From Aquabacterium sp. (GTDB lineage Bacteria; Pseudomonadota; Gammaproteobacteria; Burkholderiales; Burkholderiaceae_C): 64,000 bases of DNA. The notes under the pieces are model-generated. The model was not told the DNA's origin. It ran no database searches and saw only the letters and a list, made by a program, of their open reading frames with translations. The translations under genes and the position numbers were made by a program. The DNA lies in assembly GCF_016195855.1 (NCBI RefSeq), contig NZ_JACPYU010000016.1, positions 310,001-374,000 of the forward strand. Reading direction: 5' to 3'. Positions 1 through 9,006 of this stretch are shown here, piece after piece (within the stretch, counting starts at the first letter, position 1; every line of letters starts with the position of its first letter).

Positions 1-103
1 GGTCTACCTGGGCCTGATCCTGTTCTTCATCACCTTCGTGGTGCTGGCCTTCTCGAAGGTCTTGCTGGCTCGTTTGAAGAAGTCTGAAGGAGCGCGAGCA
101 TGA
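1..103 (+). CDS. pstC: Phosphate ABC transporter permease PstC, C-terminal end only
   Basis: Only the last 33 codons are in the window, ending in the TGA at 101-103. The visible peptide is a hydrophobic helix ([19 protein letters not shown]) followed by a basic tail, which is how PstC permeases end. The stop overlaps the pstA start in an ATGA, so the two permease subunits are translationally coupled. The assignment rests mainly on position directly before pstA; pstS would be expected further upstream, outside the window. Confidence 0.8.
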   Translation, partial: VYLGLILFFITFVVLAFSKVLLARLKKSEGARA

Positions 104-957
104 GCGCCGAACTGCAAGCACTGCGCGCCCGCCGTCATGCGGGGCGCAAACGCACCAATTTCATTGCGCTGGCGCTGTCCTTGATGGCCATGGCGTTTGG
201 CCTGGTCTGGCTGGTCTGGATCCTGGTCGAGACGGTGCGCCTGGGTATCGATGGCCTGACGCTGGCCACCTTCACCCAGATGACGCCGCCGCCTCAAGAG
301 GCAGGCGGTCTGGCCAACGCGATCATGGGTTCGCTGATGATGGTGGGCCTGGCCACGGCCATTGGTACGCCGGTGGGCATCATGGCTGGCATCTACCTGG
401 CCGAGTATGGCCAGAAGGGCTGGCTGGGCAGTGTCACGCGTTTCATCAACGACATCCTGCTGTCTGCGCCGTCTATCGTGGTGGGCCTGTTCATCTACTC
501 GATGGTGGTGGCGCGCATGCATTCGTTCTCGGGCTGGGCGGGTGTGCTGGCGCTGGCCTTGATCGTGGTGCCGGTGGTGATCCGCACCACCGAGAACATG
601 CTGTCGCTGGTGCCCAATGCCCTGCGCGAAGCGGCTTATGCCCTGGGTACACCCAAGTGGCGCGTGATCCTGACGATCACCTTGAAGTCAGCCCGTGCGG
701 GTGTGATCACCGGCATCTTGCTGGCCGTGGCCCGCATCTCCGGCGAGACGGCGCCTTTGCTGTTCACGGCCTTGTCGAACCAGTTCTGGTCGGCTGACCT
801 GAGCAGCCCGATGGCCAGCCTGCCCGTGACGATTTTCAAGTTCGCGATGAGCCCGTATGAAAACTGGCAGAAGCTGGCCTGGGCAGGTGTGTTCCTGATC
901 ACCGCCGGTGTGCTGGTGCTCAACATCATCGCCCGCACGATGTTCCGTCAGCGCTGA
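100..957 (+). CDS. pstA: Phosphate ABC transporter permease PstA
   Basis: This is the second inner-membrane permease of the high-affinity phosphate importer PstSCAB. The 285-residue protein has a basic N-terminus (residues 1-22) followed by about six hydrophobic segments. It carries the PstA-type stretch [13 protein letters not shown] and the cytoplasmic coupling loop [15 protein letters not shown], which docks on the PstB ATPase. The start is supported by GAAGGAGC about 6 nt upstream and the 4-bp overlap with pstC. Length is normal for the family. PstB follows after 39 bp. Expression is expected to be under PhoB control from a promoter upstream of the window. Confidence 0.96.
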   Translation: MSAELQALRARRHAGRKRTNFIALALSLMAMAFGLVWLVWILVETVRLGIDGLTLATFTQMTPPPQEAGGLANAIMGSLMMVGLATAIGTPVGIMAGIYLAEYGQKGWLGSVTRFINDILLSAPSIVVGLFIYSMVVARMHSFSGWAGVLALALIVVPVVIRTTENMLSLVPNALREAAYALGTPKWRVILTITLKSARAGVITGILLAVARISGETAPLLFTALSNQFWSADLSSPMASLPVTIFKFAMSPYENWQKLAWAGVFLITAGVLVLNIIARTMFRQR

Positions 958-996
958 TCGGCGCGGCCTCACAAGATTCACGAAAGACCCTGCACC

Positions 997-1782
997 ATGG
1001 ATGCCAAGGTTCAAACCCAGACCCCCAACAAGGCCAAGCTGGCCGTGCGCAACCTGAACTTCTACTACGGGAAGTTCCATGCGCTCAAGAACGTGAACAT
1101 GGAGTTGCCCGAGCACAAGGTGACGGCCTTCATCGGCCCGTCCGGTTGTGGCAAGTCCACGTTGCTGCGCACCTTCAACCGCATGTTCGAGCTCTACCCC
1201 GAGCAGCGTGCCGAAGGCCAGATCCTGCTGGATGGCCAGGACATCCTGACCACCAAGGAAGACGTGTCCCTGATCCGTGCCCGCGTCGGCATGGTGTTCC
1301 AGAAGCCCACGCCTTTCCCGATGTCGATCTACGAGAACATCGCCTTTGGTGTGCGCCTGTTCGAGAACCTGTCGCGCGTCGAGATGGACGAGCGCGTGGA
1401 GTGGGCCTTGAAGAAGGCCGCGCTGTGGAACGAAGTCAAGGACAAACTCAACCAGAGTGGCTCCGGCTTGTCAGGTGGTCAGCAGCAGCGTCTGTGCATT
1501 GCGCGCGGCATTGCCATCAAGCCAGAAGTGCTGTTGCTGGACGAGCCTTGCTCAGCGCTGGACCCGATCTCGACCGGCAAGATCGAAGAGCTGATCCATG
1601 AGCTCAAGAACGACTACACCGTGCTGATCGTGACCCACAACATGCAGCAGGCTGCGCGTTGCTCGGACTTCACGGCCTATATGTACCTGGGTGAGCTGAT
1701 CGAGTTCGGTGCCACCACCGACATCTTCATGAAGCCCAAGCGTACGGAAACCGAGGATTACATCACCGGCCGTTTCGGTTGA
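997..1782 (+). CDS. pstB: Phosphate ABC transporter ATP-binding protein PstB
   Basis: This is the cytoplasmic ATPase that powers PstCA. In the 261 residues I see the Walker A motif [12 protein letters not shown] (near residue 48), the Q-loop region [17 protein letters not shown] typical of PstB, the ABC signature [14 protein letters not shown], Walker [14 protein letters not shown] and the H-loop VTHNMQQA. It also has the PstB C-terminal segment ending YITGRFG. All catalytic residues are intact. It is spaced 39 bp after pstA and 51 bp before phoU in one operon. Confidence 0.97.
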   Translation: MDAKVQTQTPNKAKLAVRNLNFYYGKFHALKNVNMELPEHKVTAFIGPSGCGKSTLLRTFNRMFELYPEQRAEGQILLDGQDILTTKEDVSLIRARVGMVFQKPTPFPMSIYENIAFGVRLFENLSRVEMDERVEWALKKAALWNEVKDKLNQSGSGLSGGQQQRLCIARGIAIKPEVLLLDEPCSALDPISTGKIEELIHELKNDYTVLIVTHNMQQAARCSDFTAYMYLGELIEFGATTDIFMKPKRTETEDYITGRFG

Positions 1783-1833
1783 TGCAGCCCACTCCAATCA
1801 ATAGCAAAAACAGGTTTTCGAAGGAGTTTTTCC

Positions 1834-2541
1834 ATGTCCGAGAAGCATTTGTCCAGCCAGTTTGATGTCGAGCTCAGCGGCATTTCCACGCGCGTGCTGG
1901 AGATGGGTGGCCTTGTTGAATCCCAGGTGGCGCAGGCCATCTACGCCTTGACGCACTTCAGCGGCGAAACCGCCAGCCAGGTGCTGGAAGGCGAAGAGCG
2001 GGTCAACCAGATGGAGATGGACATCGACGCGGACTTGTCGACCATCATCGCGCGCCGCCAGCCTACTGCGCGTGACCTGCGTTTGCTGATCGCCATCTCC
2101 AAGACCATCGGCAACCTGGAGCGCGTGGGCGACGAGGCTGCGCGCATTGCCCGCACGGTGCAGCGCCTGATCAACACGGGTGTGTCGAGCCGCCTGCGCC
2201 TGCCGGTGAGCGACGTGTCGTTCGAGGCTTCGCTGGCCACGGCTTCGCTGCGCCGCGCGCTGGATGCCTTTGCGCGCCTGGACACGCAGACCGCACTGGA
2301 AGTGATCAAGAGTGACAACGAGATTGATGCCGAATTCGACGGCCTGATGCGCAAGCTCATCACCTACATGATGGAAGACCCGCGCACCATTTCAGCTTCG
2401 ATCGACCTGGTGTTCGTTGCCAAGGCCATCGAGCGCGTGGGCGACCATGCCAAGAACCTGGCCGAGCAGGTCATCTACATCGTCAAGGGTACCGATGTTC
2501 GCCACAACACGCCCGAGGCGGTTGAGTCGATCATCAAGTAA
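1834..2541 (+). CDS. phoU: Phosphate signalling protein PhoU
   Basis: PhoU is a peripheral cytoplasmic protein that links the Pst transporter to the PhoR kinase and keeps PhoR inhibited when phosphate is plentiful. The 235-residue all-helical protein contains the two tandem three-helix repeats. The metal-binding motifs are visible as IGNLERVGDEAARIA (first repeat) and KAIERVGDHAKNLAE (second repeat). A strong Shine-Dalgarno AAGGAG lies 10 nt before the ATG. It lies between pstB and phoB, the normal order for signal transduction in this operon. Confidence 0.97.
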   Translation: MSEKHLSSQFDVELSGISTRVLEMGGLVESQVAQAIYALTHFSGETASQVLEGEERVNQMEMDIDADLSTIIARRQPTARDLRLLIAISKTIGNLERVGDEAARIARTVQRLINTGVSSRLRLPVSDVSFEASLATASLRRALDAFARLDTQTALEVIKSDNEIDAEFDGLMRKLITYMMEDPRTISASIDLVFVAKAIERVGDHAKNLAEQVIYIVKGTDVRHNTPEAVESIIK

Positions 2542-2577
2542 GACACCAAACTAACGTACAAGCACGGAGAACACCTC

Positions 2578-3279
2578 ATGAGTCGTGTGCTGGTTGTTGA
2601 AGATGAAATGGCGATTGCCGAGTTGATCGCCTTGAACCTGCGTCACTCGGGTTTTGATGTGGTGGTTGCCCACAATGCGGACGATGCGCAAAGCGAGATC
2701 GACAAGGTCTTGCCGGATCTGGTCCTGCTGGACTGGATGCTGCCAGGCCAGTCAGGGCTGGCTTTGGCCAAGCGCTGGCGCAGCGCGTCTCGCACGCGTG
2801 ATCTGCCCATCATCATGCTCACGGCGCGTGCCGAAGAGGTGGACAAGGTCGCTGGCCTGGATGCCGGCGCCGACGATTACCTGACCAAGCCTTTCTCGAC
2901 ACACGAGTTGATGGCGCGTGTGCGTGCGGTGCTGCGTCGCAAGGCGCCTCAGGCACTGGATGCAGCGGTGGAGGTGGCGGGCTTGCGTCTGGACCCGGCC
3001 ACGCGCCGTGTGTGCCGTGGCGACCAGGAAATCAAGATCGGCCCGACCGAGTTCAAGCTGCTGCATTTTTTCATGACCCACCCGGAGCGCGTGCACAGCC
3101 GTGCGCAGCTGCTGGATCGGGTCTGGGGTGATCATGTCTTCATCGAAGAGCGCACGGTGGACGTGCATGTGAAGCGTCTGCGCGAAGCCTTGTCGCCTGT
3201 GCAGCGCTCGCAATTGATCGAGACGGTGCGTGGGGCTGGTTACCGCCTGACGCAGCAGGTGGCTGACGTCGCCGCCTGA
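2578..3279 (+). CDS. phoB: Phosphate regulon response regulator PhoB
   Basis: PhoB is an OmpR-type response regulator that activates the phosphate-starvation regulon after phosphorylation by PhoR. The 233-residue protein has an N-terminal receiver domain with the acidic pair near residue 9 (VVEDE), the phosphoacceptor Asp about residue 52 in LLDWMLPG, the conserved Thr in IMLTARAEE and the Lys in YLTKPFSTHEL. The C-terminal winged helix (about residues 130-228) includes FKLLHFFMTHPERV and TVDVHVKRLREAL. GGAGA precedes the ATG. PhoR follows after 25 bp. Confidence 0.96.
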   Translation: MSRVLVVEDEMAIAELIALNLRHSGFDVVVAHNADDAQSEIDKVLPDLVLLDWMLPGQSGLALAKRWRSASRTRDLPIIMLTARAEEVDKVAGLDAGADDYLTKPFSTHELMARVRAVLRRKAPQALDAAVEVAGLRLDPATRRVCRGDQEIKIGPTEFKLLHFFMTHPERVHSRAQLLDRVWGDHVFIEERTVDVHVKRLREALSPVQRSQLIETVRGAGYRLTQQVADVAA

Positions 3280-3304
3280 AGATCCCTCTTTTTGAAGAGT
3301 CATC

Positions 3305-4636
3305 GTGGATTCAAGCAATTCGTGGCTGTTGTCACGTGTCGGCGCACGCCTGTTGACGGCGTCGACCGGCGGGCTCGCGGGGTGGTGGGTTGGCAGCCAG
3401 ATTGGTTATCCCGTCACACTGTGCATGGGGGCTGCCGCATCGGCGGTGCTCCTCCTGTCCGTGACCGACACGCTCAAGGGGCACCGTCTGCTGGACTGGT
3501 TGCGAACGCCAGAGGCCGTGCCGCCTGATCTGCCTGGCTTGTGGGGCGAGGTTGCGCATCGTGTGCAGCGCGTCATCCATGTCAAGGATGAGCACATTGC
3601 GCAGGAGCAGGCTCGCCTGCAGGAGTTCCTGTCGGCCATCGAGGCTTCGCCCAATGGCGTGTTGCTGCTCGATGCACGTGAGCACATCACCTGGATCAGC
3701 GCGGCCGCTGCCGATCATTTCGGCTTGAACCCGCAGCGCGACCTGCAGCAGCGCGTGACCAACCTGGTTCGCCAGCCCGCTTTTGTTCAATACCTGGCGG
3801 CAGGTGACTACCGCGACGTGGTCAAGTGCCAGATGAGCCATGGCACGCAAACGGTGTTGCAGATCCAGGTGCGCGTTTACGGTGAGGGGCTCAAGCTGGT
3901 GCTGTCTCAAGACATCACCGAGCGTGAGCGAGCCGACACCATGCGCCGTGATTTCGTGGCCAACGTGTCCCATGAGATTCGCACGCCGCTGACGGTGCTC
4001 AATGGCTTCATCGAAACCATGGGGGCCTTGCCGCTGACCGAGGTGGAGCGCAAGCGCGTCATCGCACTGATGACCCAGCAATCCGAGCGCATGCAAAGCC
4101 TGGTGAGCGACCTGCTGACGCTGGCGCAGATCGAGGGCAGCCCCAGGCCAGCGTCGGACCGCTGGATCAAGGTGGACAGCCTCTTGCAGCGTATTGAGAC
4201 TGACGGCCTGGCCTTGTCTCGTGAGCGGCATCCGATGTCGTTTGTGCAGGAGCCTGCAGACAAGCCCTGTGAGATCGCCGGCATTGAAAGCGAGTGGCTC
4301 AGCGCCATGGGCAACCTGGTGTCGAATGCCGTGCGCTACACGCCTGAAGGCAAGGGTATCGATGTGCGTTGGACTTTGCTGGCCGGTGGTGGCGCGGAGT
4401 TCAGCGTGAAGGACGGCGGCATTGGCATCGCGCCTGAACACATCCCGCGCCTGACCGAGCGCTTTTATCGGGTTGATGGCAGCCGATCACGCGAGACGGG
4501 TGGCACAGGCCTGGGCTTGTCCATCGTCAAGCATGTGGTGCAGCGCCATGGCGGCGAGTTGCGCATCACCAGCGAGCCTGGCAAGGGCTCCACGTTCACT
4601 TTGACGGTGCCCGCGGCGCGTGTGCGCCGGATCTGA
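3305..4636 (+). CDS. phoR: Phosphate regulon sensor histidine kinase PhoR
   Basis: PhoR is the membrane-bound kinase partner of PhoB. The 443-residue protein begins at a GTG (GAAGAG about 9 nt upstream) and has two short N-terminal hydrophobic segments (roughly residues 8-60), no large periplasmic domain, a PAS domain (about 95-190) and a HisKA domain with the phosphorylated His near residue 223 in VANVSHEIRTPLT. The catalytic domain shows the N box NLVSNAVRYTPEG and glycine boxes VKDGGIGIAPEHI and GGTGLGLSIVKH. The architecture matches PhoR, which reads the PstB/PhoU state rather than an external ligand. A small inverted repeat (4624-4642) spans the stop codon; the convergent gene begins 8 bp later. 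Confidence 0.95.
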   Translation: MDSSNSWLLSRVGARLLTASTGGLAGWWVGSQIGYPVTLCMGAAASAVLLLSVTDTLKGHRLLDWLRTPEAVPPDLPGLWGEVAHRVQRVIHVKDEHIAQEQARLQEFLSAIEASPNGVLLLDAREHITWISAAAADHFGLNPQRDLQQRVTNLVRQPAFVQYLAAGDYRDVVKCQMSHGTQTVLQIQVRVYGEGLKLVLSQDITERERADTMRRDFVANVSHEIRTPLTVLNGFIETMGALPLTEVERKRVIALMTQQSERMQSLVSDLLTLAQIEGSPRPASDRWIKVDSLLQRIETDGLALSRERHPMSFVQEPADKPCEIAGIESEWLSAMGNLVSNAVRYTPEGKGIDVRWTLLAGGGAEFSVKDGGIGIAPEHIPRLTERFYRVDGSRSRETGGTGLGLSIVKHVVQRHGGELRITSEPGKGSTFTLTVPAARVRRI

Positions 4637-4644
4637 CGGCGCGC

Positions 4645-6360
4645 TCAGTCAGGCTGCGTCTGCGTGGGGGCAAGGCGCCGGTAGATGACGACCTGCTCGG
4701 AGTTGTGGGTCCGTTGGTTGTACTGCGCAACCCTGGCCCACCCAGGTGCATGTGGCGCCTTGGTATGAGCGGGTGTGCGCAGCACCAGCCACTTGCAAGT
4801 GCTGGAGGCAGGGTTGGTGGAGGTGCTCAAGCCATTGACACGATAGTGCCCGAAGTACTCCATGGCTGTCAGCAGGCCCACGGGGGCATCGGGCGCGCAG
4901 ATCTGTTCGCCGTCAGGTATGTGAGGGGCCATGCGGGCCATCACGAGGCGGTAGCTTTTGGCCTGATCCAGCAAGGGCAGCCACAAGGTCATGAACAGCA
5001 GCCAGCACAGGGCCACACCACCGGCCGGGAGCACCAGGCTCTTCCAGAGCGCGTGGGCCTGACGCGCGGTGCGCCAGCGCACCAGGCCTAACCAGAGCAC
5101 GGTGCCGATGATGGCTGGGATCAAAGCCAGCCAGGAATAGTGCGCCACGTAGCCCGGCACGAGCTTGGCCACATTGGCGGCCACCTTGGCGGGGGCGCCC
5201 GTGTGCATGGCCACGTAAATCACCCAGATGGCGCCGGCGCAGGCCGTGAAGAAACACACCGAGAACCAGTCGATGGCGGAGCCGAGGCTGCGCTGGAGGA
5301 TGGGCAGGGCGAAGGCCGCCAGCACGGCCAGCGGCGGCAGTGCGGCGAGCAAGGCGCGTTCGTTGGCACCCATGGCGATGCAAGCCACGAAGCCCACCGC
5401 TGCGGCAAGCAGGGGAACGGCGATGTGGCGGCGCCAGATTTGCCTGCGCCAGTGCCAGATGGTCAGTGCGGCCAGCGGCAGCGTGGGCCAGGTGAACCAG
5501 CTGATCAGCTGGATCGCTTCCTTGGGGTTGAGGTCCTGGTCAATGCGCCAGGCCCAGCCAGAAAGCCCTGAGGTGGTCAGGGCCGTGGCCAGGCCCAATG
5601 CCAGGGCCAGGGCGGCCAGGATCCAGCCCAGGTGGGCTTTCATCTCTGCCTGGCGAGAGCGCAGGCAGACGATGACGCCAACAAGCCCCAGCATGGCGGC
5701 CACCGCCGGGCTGCCGCTGGCGGCCATCACCGGCAAGGCGAGCAGGGCGGCAACGCGCGCCTGAACAGGCTGTCGCTGGACCGCGGCGAGGCTGAACAAG
5801 AACAAGGTGCTACCTGCCAGTTGGAGCAGCTCGGGCGTGGTTTCATGCCCCAGCTGGAGCAGGCCCAGGCTGGCGATCAGGGCCAGCAGGCCACCGTCGG
5901 CCACGGCCCGGGCGTAATCCCGTGGCTTGGCTTCGCCGCCAAACGCCAGCGGCAAAGGCTGGGCGGCATCTGTCAGGGCGAGCTGGTAGGTGCTGTACCA
6001 GGTCAGCGTCAGGATGGCTGACAGCAACAGGGCAAAGGGGACGCGTGCGGCGAGCGCCGGGTCTACCCAGGGGCTCAAGGCGGAAATGAAGGCCCCGCCC
6101 AGCCAGTAAGGCAACACGCCACCGGAGGTGGGCAACACGCCGCCCACATTGGGGTGCAGCCAAGAGGCCTGGCCCAGTGCCAGGCTCCACATGTGACCGA
6201 AAGACGCGATGTCTTCGTTCTTCCAGGGGTCTCGTCCGAGCAGCCCGGGGATCACGTAAGCGGCGCAAAACAGCAGCAGCGCCCAGCGCGGCAGGCGTTG
6301 CACGGCCTTCTGGGTGACCAGGGCAGGGGAGATGACCGGGGCCTGTGAACGGGCGTTCAT
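4645..6360 (-). CDS. GT39/ArnT-like polytopic membrane glycosyltransferase
   Basis: The 571-residue protein has about a dozen hydrophobic segments and the N-terminal luminal-loop signature of the GT-C family: GRDPWKNEDIASFGHMW (about residues 43-59), in which an Asp-Glu/Asp pair after the first helix is the expected catalytic site of ArnT and protein-mannosyltransferase relatives. A soluble C-terminal tail of about 100 residues follows. GT39 enzymes move a sugar from an undecaprenyl- or dolichyl-type lipid carrier to lipid A, protein or glycan on the periplasmic face. The acceptor cannot be told here. It ends 8 bp from phoR (convergent) and lies 120 bp downstream of rpmE2 on the same strand, separated by a terminator-like hairpin. 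Confidence 0.75.
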   Translation of the reverse strand: MNARSQAPVISPALVTQKAVQRLPRWALLLFCAAYVIPGLLGRDPWKNEDIASFGHMWSLALGQASWLHPNVGGVLPTSGGVLPYWLGGAFISALSPWVDPALAARVPFALLLSAILTLTWYSTYQLALTDAAQPLPLAFGGEAKPRDYARAVADGGLLALIASLGLLQLGHETTPELLQLAGSTLFLFSLAAVQRQPVQARVAALLALPVMAASGSPAVAAMLGLVGVIVCLRSRQAEMKAHLGWILAALALALGLATALTTSGLSGWAWRIDQDLNPKEAIQLISWFTWPTLPLAALTIWHWRRQIWRRHIAVPLLAAAVGFVACIAMGANERALLAALPPLAVLAAFALPILQRSLGSAIDWFSVCFFTACAGAIWVIYVAMHTGAPAKVAANVAKLVPGYVAHYSWLALIPAIIGTVLWLGLVRWRTARQAHALWKSLVLPAGGVALCWLLFMTLWLPLLDQAKSYRLVMARMAPHIPDGEQICAPDAPVGLLTAMEYFGHYRVNGLSTSTNPASSTCKWLVLRTPAHTKAPHAPGWARVAQYNQRTHNSEQVVIYRRLAPTQTQPD

Positions 6361-6442
6361 GTCTGTGGGATCAGCCTGGGCAGTTCAGTGTGAGGCAGAA
6401 ATGCAAAAGGGCAGCCAGAGCTACCCTTTCGATGTGAATCAG

Positions 6443-6472
6443 GAAATCGGGCGTTGCGAAACAGCGCCCGAT
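6443..6472 (-). terminator. Probable intrinsic terminator after rpmE2
   Basis: Read on the minus strand, an 8-bp stem (ATCGGGCG / CGCCCGAT, arms at 6465-6472 and 6446-6453) with an 11-nt loop is followed by TTTCC. It begins 9 bp past the rpmE2 stop. The T-run is short, so termination may be partial. Confidence 0.6.
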
Positions 6473-6480
6473 CGGCCCGA

Positions 6481-6738
6481 TTACTTGCGGAACTGAGCGA
6501 ACTTGGTGCGGAACTTTTCCACGCGACCACCCAGAGAGTCAACAGACTTCTGAGTGCCAGTGTAGAAAGCGTGCGACTCGGACGAGGTTTCCAGCTTGAA
6601 CAGGGGCAGTTCACGGCCGTCTTCCAGCTTGATCGTTTCCTTGGTAGGAGCGCAGGAACGGGTCACGAACTTGAAACCGTTGGATTGGTCCACGAAAACG
6701 ACTTCGCGGTAGTTGGGGTGGATACCTTGTTTGGGCAT
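6481..6738 (-). CDS. rpmE2: Large-subunit ribosomal protein bL31, type B (zinc-free)
   Basis: The 85-residue protein begins [18 protein letters not shown] and contains the [18 protein letters not shown] signature of bL31. It has a single cysteine (in [10 protein letters not shown]) and lacks the CxxC pair of the zinc-binding type A form; it also has the longer central insertion of type B. In many bacteria the type B paralogue is made under zinc limitation through Zur. No Zur site was recognised here, and if the genome has only this copy it would be the housekeeping form. It lies downstream of rho on the same strand, a common arrangement in betaproteobacteria. Confidence 0.96.
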   Translation of the reverse strand: MPKQGIHPNYREVVFVDQSNGFKFVTRSCAPTKETIKLEDGRELPLFKLETSSESHAFYTGTQKSVDSLGGRVEKFRTKFAQFRK

Positions 6739-6883
6739 GTCAAAAACCTCTTGCTGTTTGCATCATCGGGAGCCACCAGGCACCACGCCTGGCACTTTCC
6801 GACAGCCGGAAAACCCGAAATTCTAGCATGAGAACCCGGGGTTGGCGAAAAACTGGTGAAGAAACTTGGCCTCCTCCAGCGAC

Positions 6884-6965
6884 CACCGCGGAGCCGGCTT
6901 CGCCGGTCCGCCAGTGGTGCCCCCTTTCAAAGGGGGCGCGCGCAGCGCGTAGGGGGTTAGCCCCC
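6884..6965. repeat. REP-like palindromic element between rho and rpmE2
   Basis: Three hairpins lie in succession: CCGGC-TTC-GCCGG near 6891-6903, CCCCCTTT-C-AAAGGGGG at 6920-6936, and GGGGG-TTAG-CCCCC at 6952-6965, with a GCGCGC/GCGCG-rich linker between the last two. The final hairpin contains the rho stop codon. Stacked palindromes in an intergenic gap are typical of REP/ERIC-type repeats in GC-rich betaproteobacteria. A genome-wide copy count would be needed to prove it is a repeat family. It could also serve as the transcription end or 3' stabiliser of rho mRNA. Confidence 0.5.
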
Positions 6966-8234
6966 TCTACGCATCATGTCGAAGAAATCGTGGTTGTTCT
7001 TCGTCGAGCGCATTTTGTCCAGAACGAACTCCATCGCCTCGATTTCGTCCATCGGGTAGAGCAATTTGCGCAAGATCCAGCTCTTTTGCAGGATTTCGGC
7101 CTTCAGGAGCAACTCTTCGCGGCGGGTGCCGGACTTGTTGATCAGGATGGACGGGTACACGCGCTTTTCGGCCATGCGGCGATCCAGGTGGATTTCGCAG
7201 TTGCCGGTGCCCTTGAATTCTTCGTAGATCACTTCGTCCATGCGGCTGCCGGTGTCGATCAGGGCGGTGCCGATGATGGTCAGCGAGCCGCCTTCTTCGA
7301 TGTTGCGGGCCGCGCCGAAGAAGCGCTTGGGGCGTTGCAGGGCGTTGGAGTCCACACCACCAGACAGCACCTTGCCCGATGAAGGCAGGACGTTGTTGTA
7401 GGCGCGGGCCAGACGGGTGATCGAGTCCAGCAGGATCACGACATCCATCTTGAGTTCAACCAGGCGCTTGGCGCGCTCGATCACCATTTCGGCAACCTGC
7501 ACGTGGCGCTGGGCCGGCTCGTCGAAGGTGGAGCTGATGACTTCGCCGCGCACGGTGCGCTGCATTTCGGTTACTTCCTCGGGGCGCTCGTCCACCAGCA
7601 GCATGATCAGATGCACTTCGGGGTGGTTGGCGACCAGGGCGTGGGCCAGGTTCTTCATCATCACCGTCTTGCCGCTCTTGGGAGGGGCGACCAGCAAGGC
7701 GCGCTGGCCTTTGCCGATGGGGGCGATCAGGTCGATGATGCGGCTGGTGACGTTGTCATCGGCCTTGGAGCCGGTGGCAGCCGTCTCGCGCTCAAGCTTG
7801 AACTGCTCGTCGGGGAACAGCGGCGTGAGGTTTTCGAACATCAACTTGTTCTTGTTCACCTCGGGTGACAAGCCGTTGACCGTGTCCACCTTCACGAGGG
7901 CGAAGTAACGTTCACCATCCTTGGGGACGCGCACTTCGCCTTCGATCATGTCGCCGGTGTGCAGGTTGAAGCGGCGGACCTGGCTGGGCGACAGGTAGAT
8001 GTCGTCGGTGCTGGCCAGGAAGCTGGTGTCCAGCGAGCGCAGGAAGCCGAAGCCGTCAGGCAGCACTTCGAGCACGCCATCGCCGAAGACCTGTTCGCCG
8101 GCCTTGGCACGCTTCTTCATGATGGCGAACATCAACTCCTGCTTGCGCATGCGAGAGACGTTCTCGATTTCGAGACCCTCTGCCATCTCCACCAATTTGG
8201 AGATGTGCAGTGCCTTCAGTTCTGAAAGATGCAT
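6957..8234 (-). CDS. rho: Transcription termination factor Rho
   Basis: Rho is the hexameric RNA-dependent ATPase that ends untranslated transcripts. The 425-residue protein starts [19 protein letters not shown] (N-terminal helical domain), has the RNA-binding OSB fold with the sequence GFGFLRS near residue 60, the P-loop [13 protein letters not shown] near residue 180, Walker [17 protein letters not shown], and the R-loop [13 protein letters not shown] region near residue 350. Length is close to the E. coli protein. The stop codon lies in the loop of a GC hairpin belonging to a palindromic element. Upstream is a 285-bp leader with strong hairpins, which suggests autoregulation as known in E. 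coli rho. Confidence 0.98.
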   Translation of the reverse strand: MHLSELKALHISKLVEMAEGLEIENVSRMRKQELMFAIMKKRAKAGEQVFGDGVLEVLPDGFGFLRSLDTSFLASTDDIYLSPSQVRRFNLHTGDMIEGEVRVPKDGERYFALVKVDTVNGLSPEVNKNKLMFENLTPLFPDEQFKLERETAATGSKADDNVTSRIIDLIAPIGKGQRALLVAPPKSGKTVMMKNLAHALVANHPEVHLIMLLVDERPEEVTEMQRTVRGEVISSTFDEPAQRHVQVAEMVIERAKRLVELKMDVVILLDSITRLARAYNNVLPSSGKVLSGGVDSNALQRPKRFFGAARNIEEGGSLTIIGTALIDTGSRMDEVIYEEFKGTGNCEIHLDRRMAEKRVYPSILINKSGTRREELLLKAEILQKSWILRKLLYPMDEIEAMEFVLDKMRSTKNNHDFFDMMRRGG

Positions 8235-8519
8235 GGATTGAGACCCTGAACGAAACCGGCTGTCAGTGAGTCGTCAACGGTGACGCTACGCCAAGCAGGT
8301 GGACAAATCGTGGGTGGATGGGGTGGGCAGACAAATGGCCGGGAAACAACTGAAACCAGGCCGAAGGTTTGTCGTGGTGCGTTTTAGAGAATATCGCCAG
8401 ACTGCGATCAGGCTGTTGCTTCTCTGCACCGGCCGTCTGAGTATCAGACTGGCCCGACGAACACCGGCTGAAGTCTATCAGCCGGTGGACGCATTATAGG
8501 GACGAAATAAAGAGAAAAA
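8235..8519 (-). promoter_or_regulatory. rho promoter and structured 5' leader
   Basis: On the minus strand a consensus -10 element TATAAT lies at 8493-8498; no clear -35 hexamer is visible. The predicted transcript would start near 8486, directly at a 10-bp stem (CACCGGCTGA arms at 8462-8471 and 8478-8487, 6-nt loop). A second hairpin (GTCTGA-GTA-TCAGAC, 8435-8449, extended by flanking GGCC blocks) follows. About 200 nt of leader then precede the rho ATG. In E. coli rho is autoregulated by attenuation in its leader; a similar role is inferred here. Confidence 0.55.
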
Positions 8520-8849
8520 TCACAGGTTGCCGTCGATGAAGGCCGTCAATTGAGCCTTCGAGAGCGCGCCGACCTTGGTGGCAGCCAGTTGGCCGCCCTT
8601 GAAGATCATCAGCGTGGGGATGCCACGGATGCCGAACTTGGCAGGCACTTCACGGTTCTGGTCGACGTTCATCTTGGCCACATTCAGGCGACCCGAGTAG
8701 CTCGTGGCGACTTCGTCCAGAATCGGGGCGATCATCTTGCAGGGGCCGCACCATTCGGCCCAATAATCCACCAGCACGGGCTGGGCAGATTGCAGGACGT
8801 CGGCATCGAAAGAGGCGTCGGAAATGTGTTTGATCAGGTCGCTGCTCAT
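8520..8849 (-). CDS. trxA: Thioredoxin TrxA
   Basis: This is a small cytoplasmic dithiol-disulfide oxidoreductase that reduces ribonucleotide reductase, PAPS reductase and other proteins. The 109-residue protein has the invariant active site [13 protein letters not shown] (Cys pair near residues 33 and 36), the cis-Pro segment [12 protein letters not shown] and the C-terminal helix [14 protein letters not shown] Shine-Dalgarno AAGGA lies about 9 nt before the ATG. Its stop is only a few bases from the rho promoter. The AddB/AddA genes diverge on the other side. Confidence 0.98.
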   Translation of the reverse strand: MSSDLIKHISDASFDADVLQSAQPVLVDYWAEWCGPCKMIAPILDEVATSYSGRLNVAKMNVDQNREVPAKFGIRGIPTLMIFKGGQLAATKVGALSKAQLTAFIDGNL

Positions 8850-9006
8850 TTAACTATCCTTCAGTTTGCTGGCGCGATGGCGGCACCCATAGGTGTTTTC
8901 CCAGCAGGAGTGCGAAGATTCTGACACAGAAGATGTGATCGATCGGTCGCATTCCAAGAGACCTTCTTCAATGACCGCGATAGCCAGATTCTTTGACACC
9001 CGCAGC

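Noticed and set aside
4645-6360. Membership of the GT39-like gene in the pho operon
   Set aside because: It is on the opposite strand and convergent with phoR, so it cannot share that transcript.
8299-8499. 66-codon plus-strand open frame in the rho leader
   Set aside because: It overlaps two hairpins and the rho promoter on the other strand and has no ribosome site.
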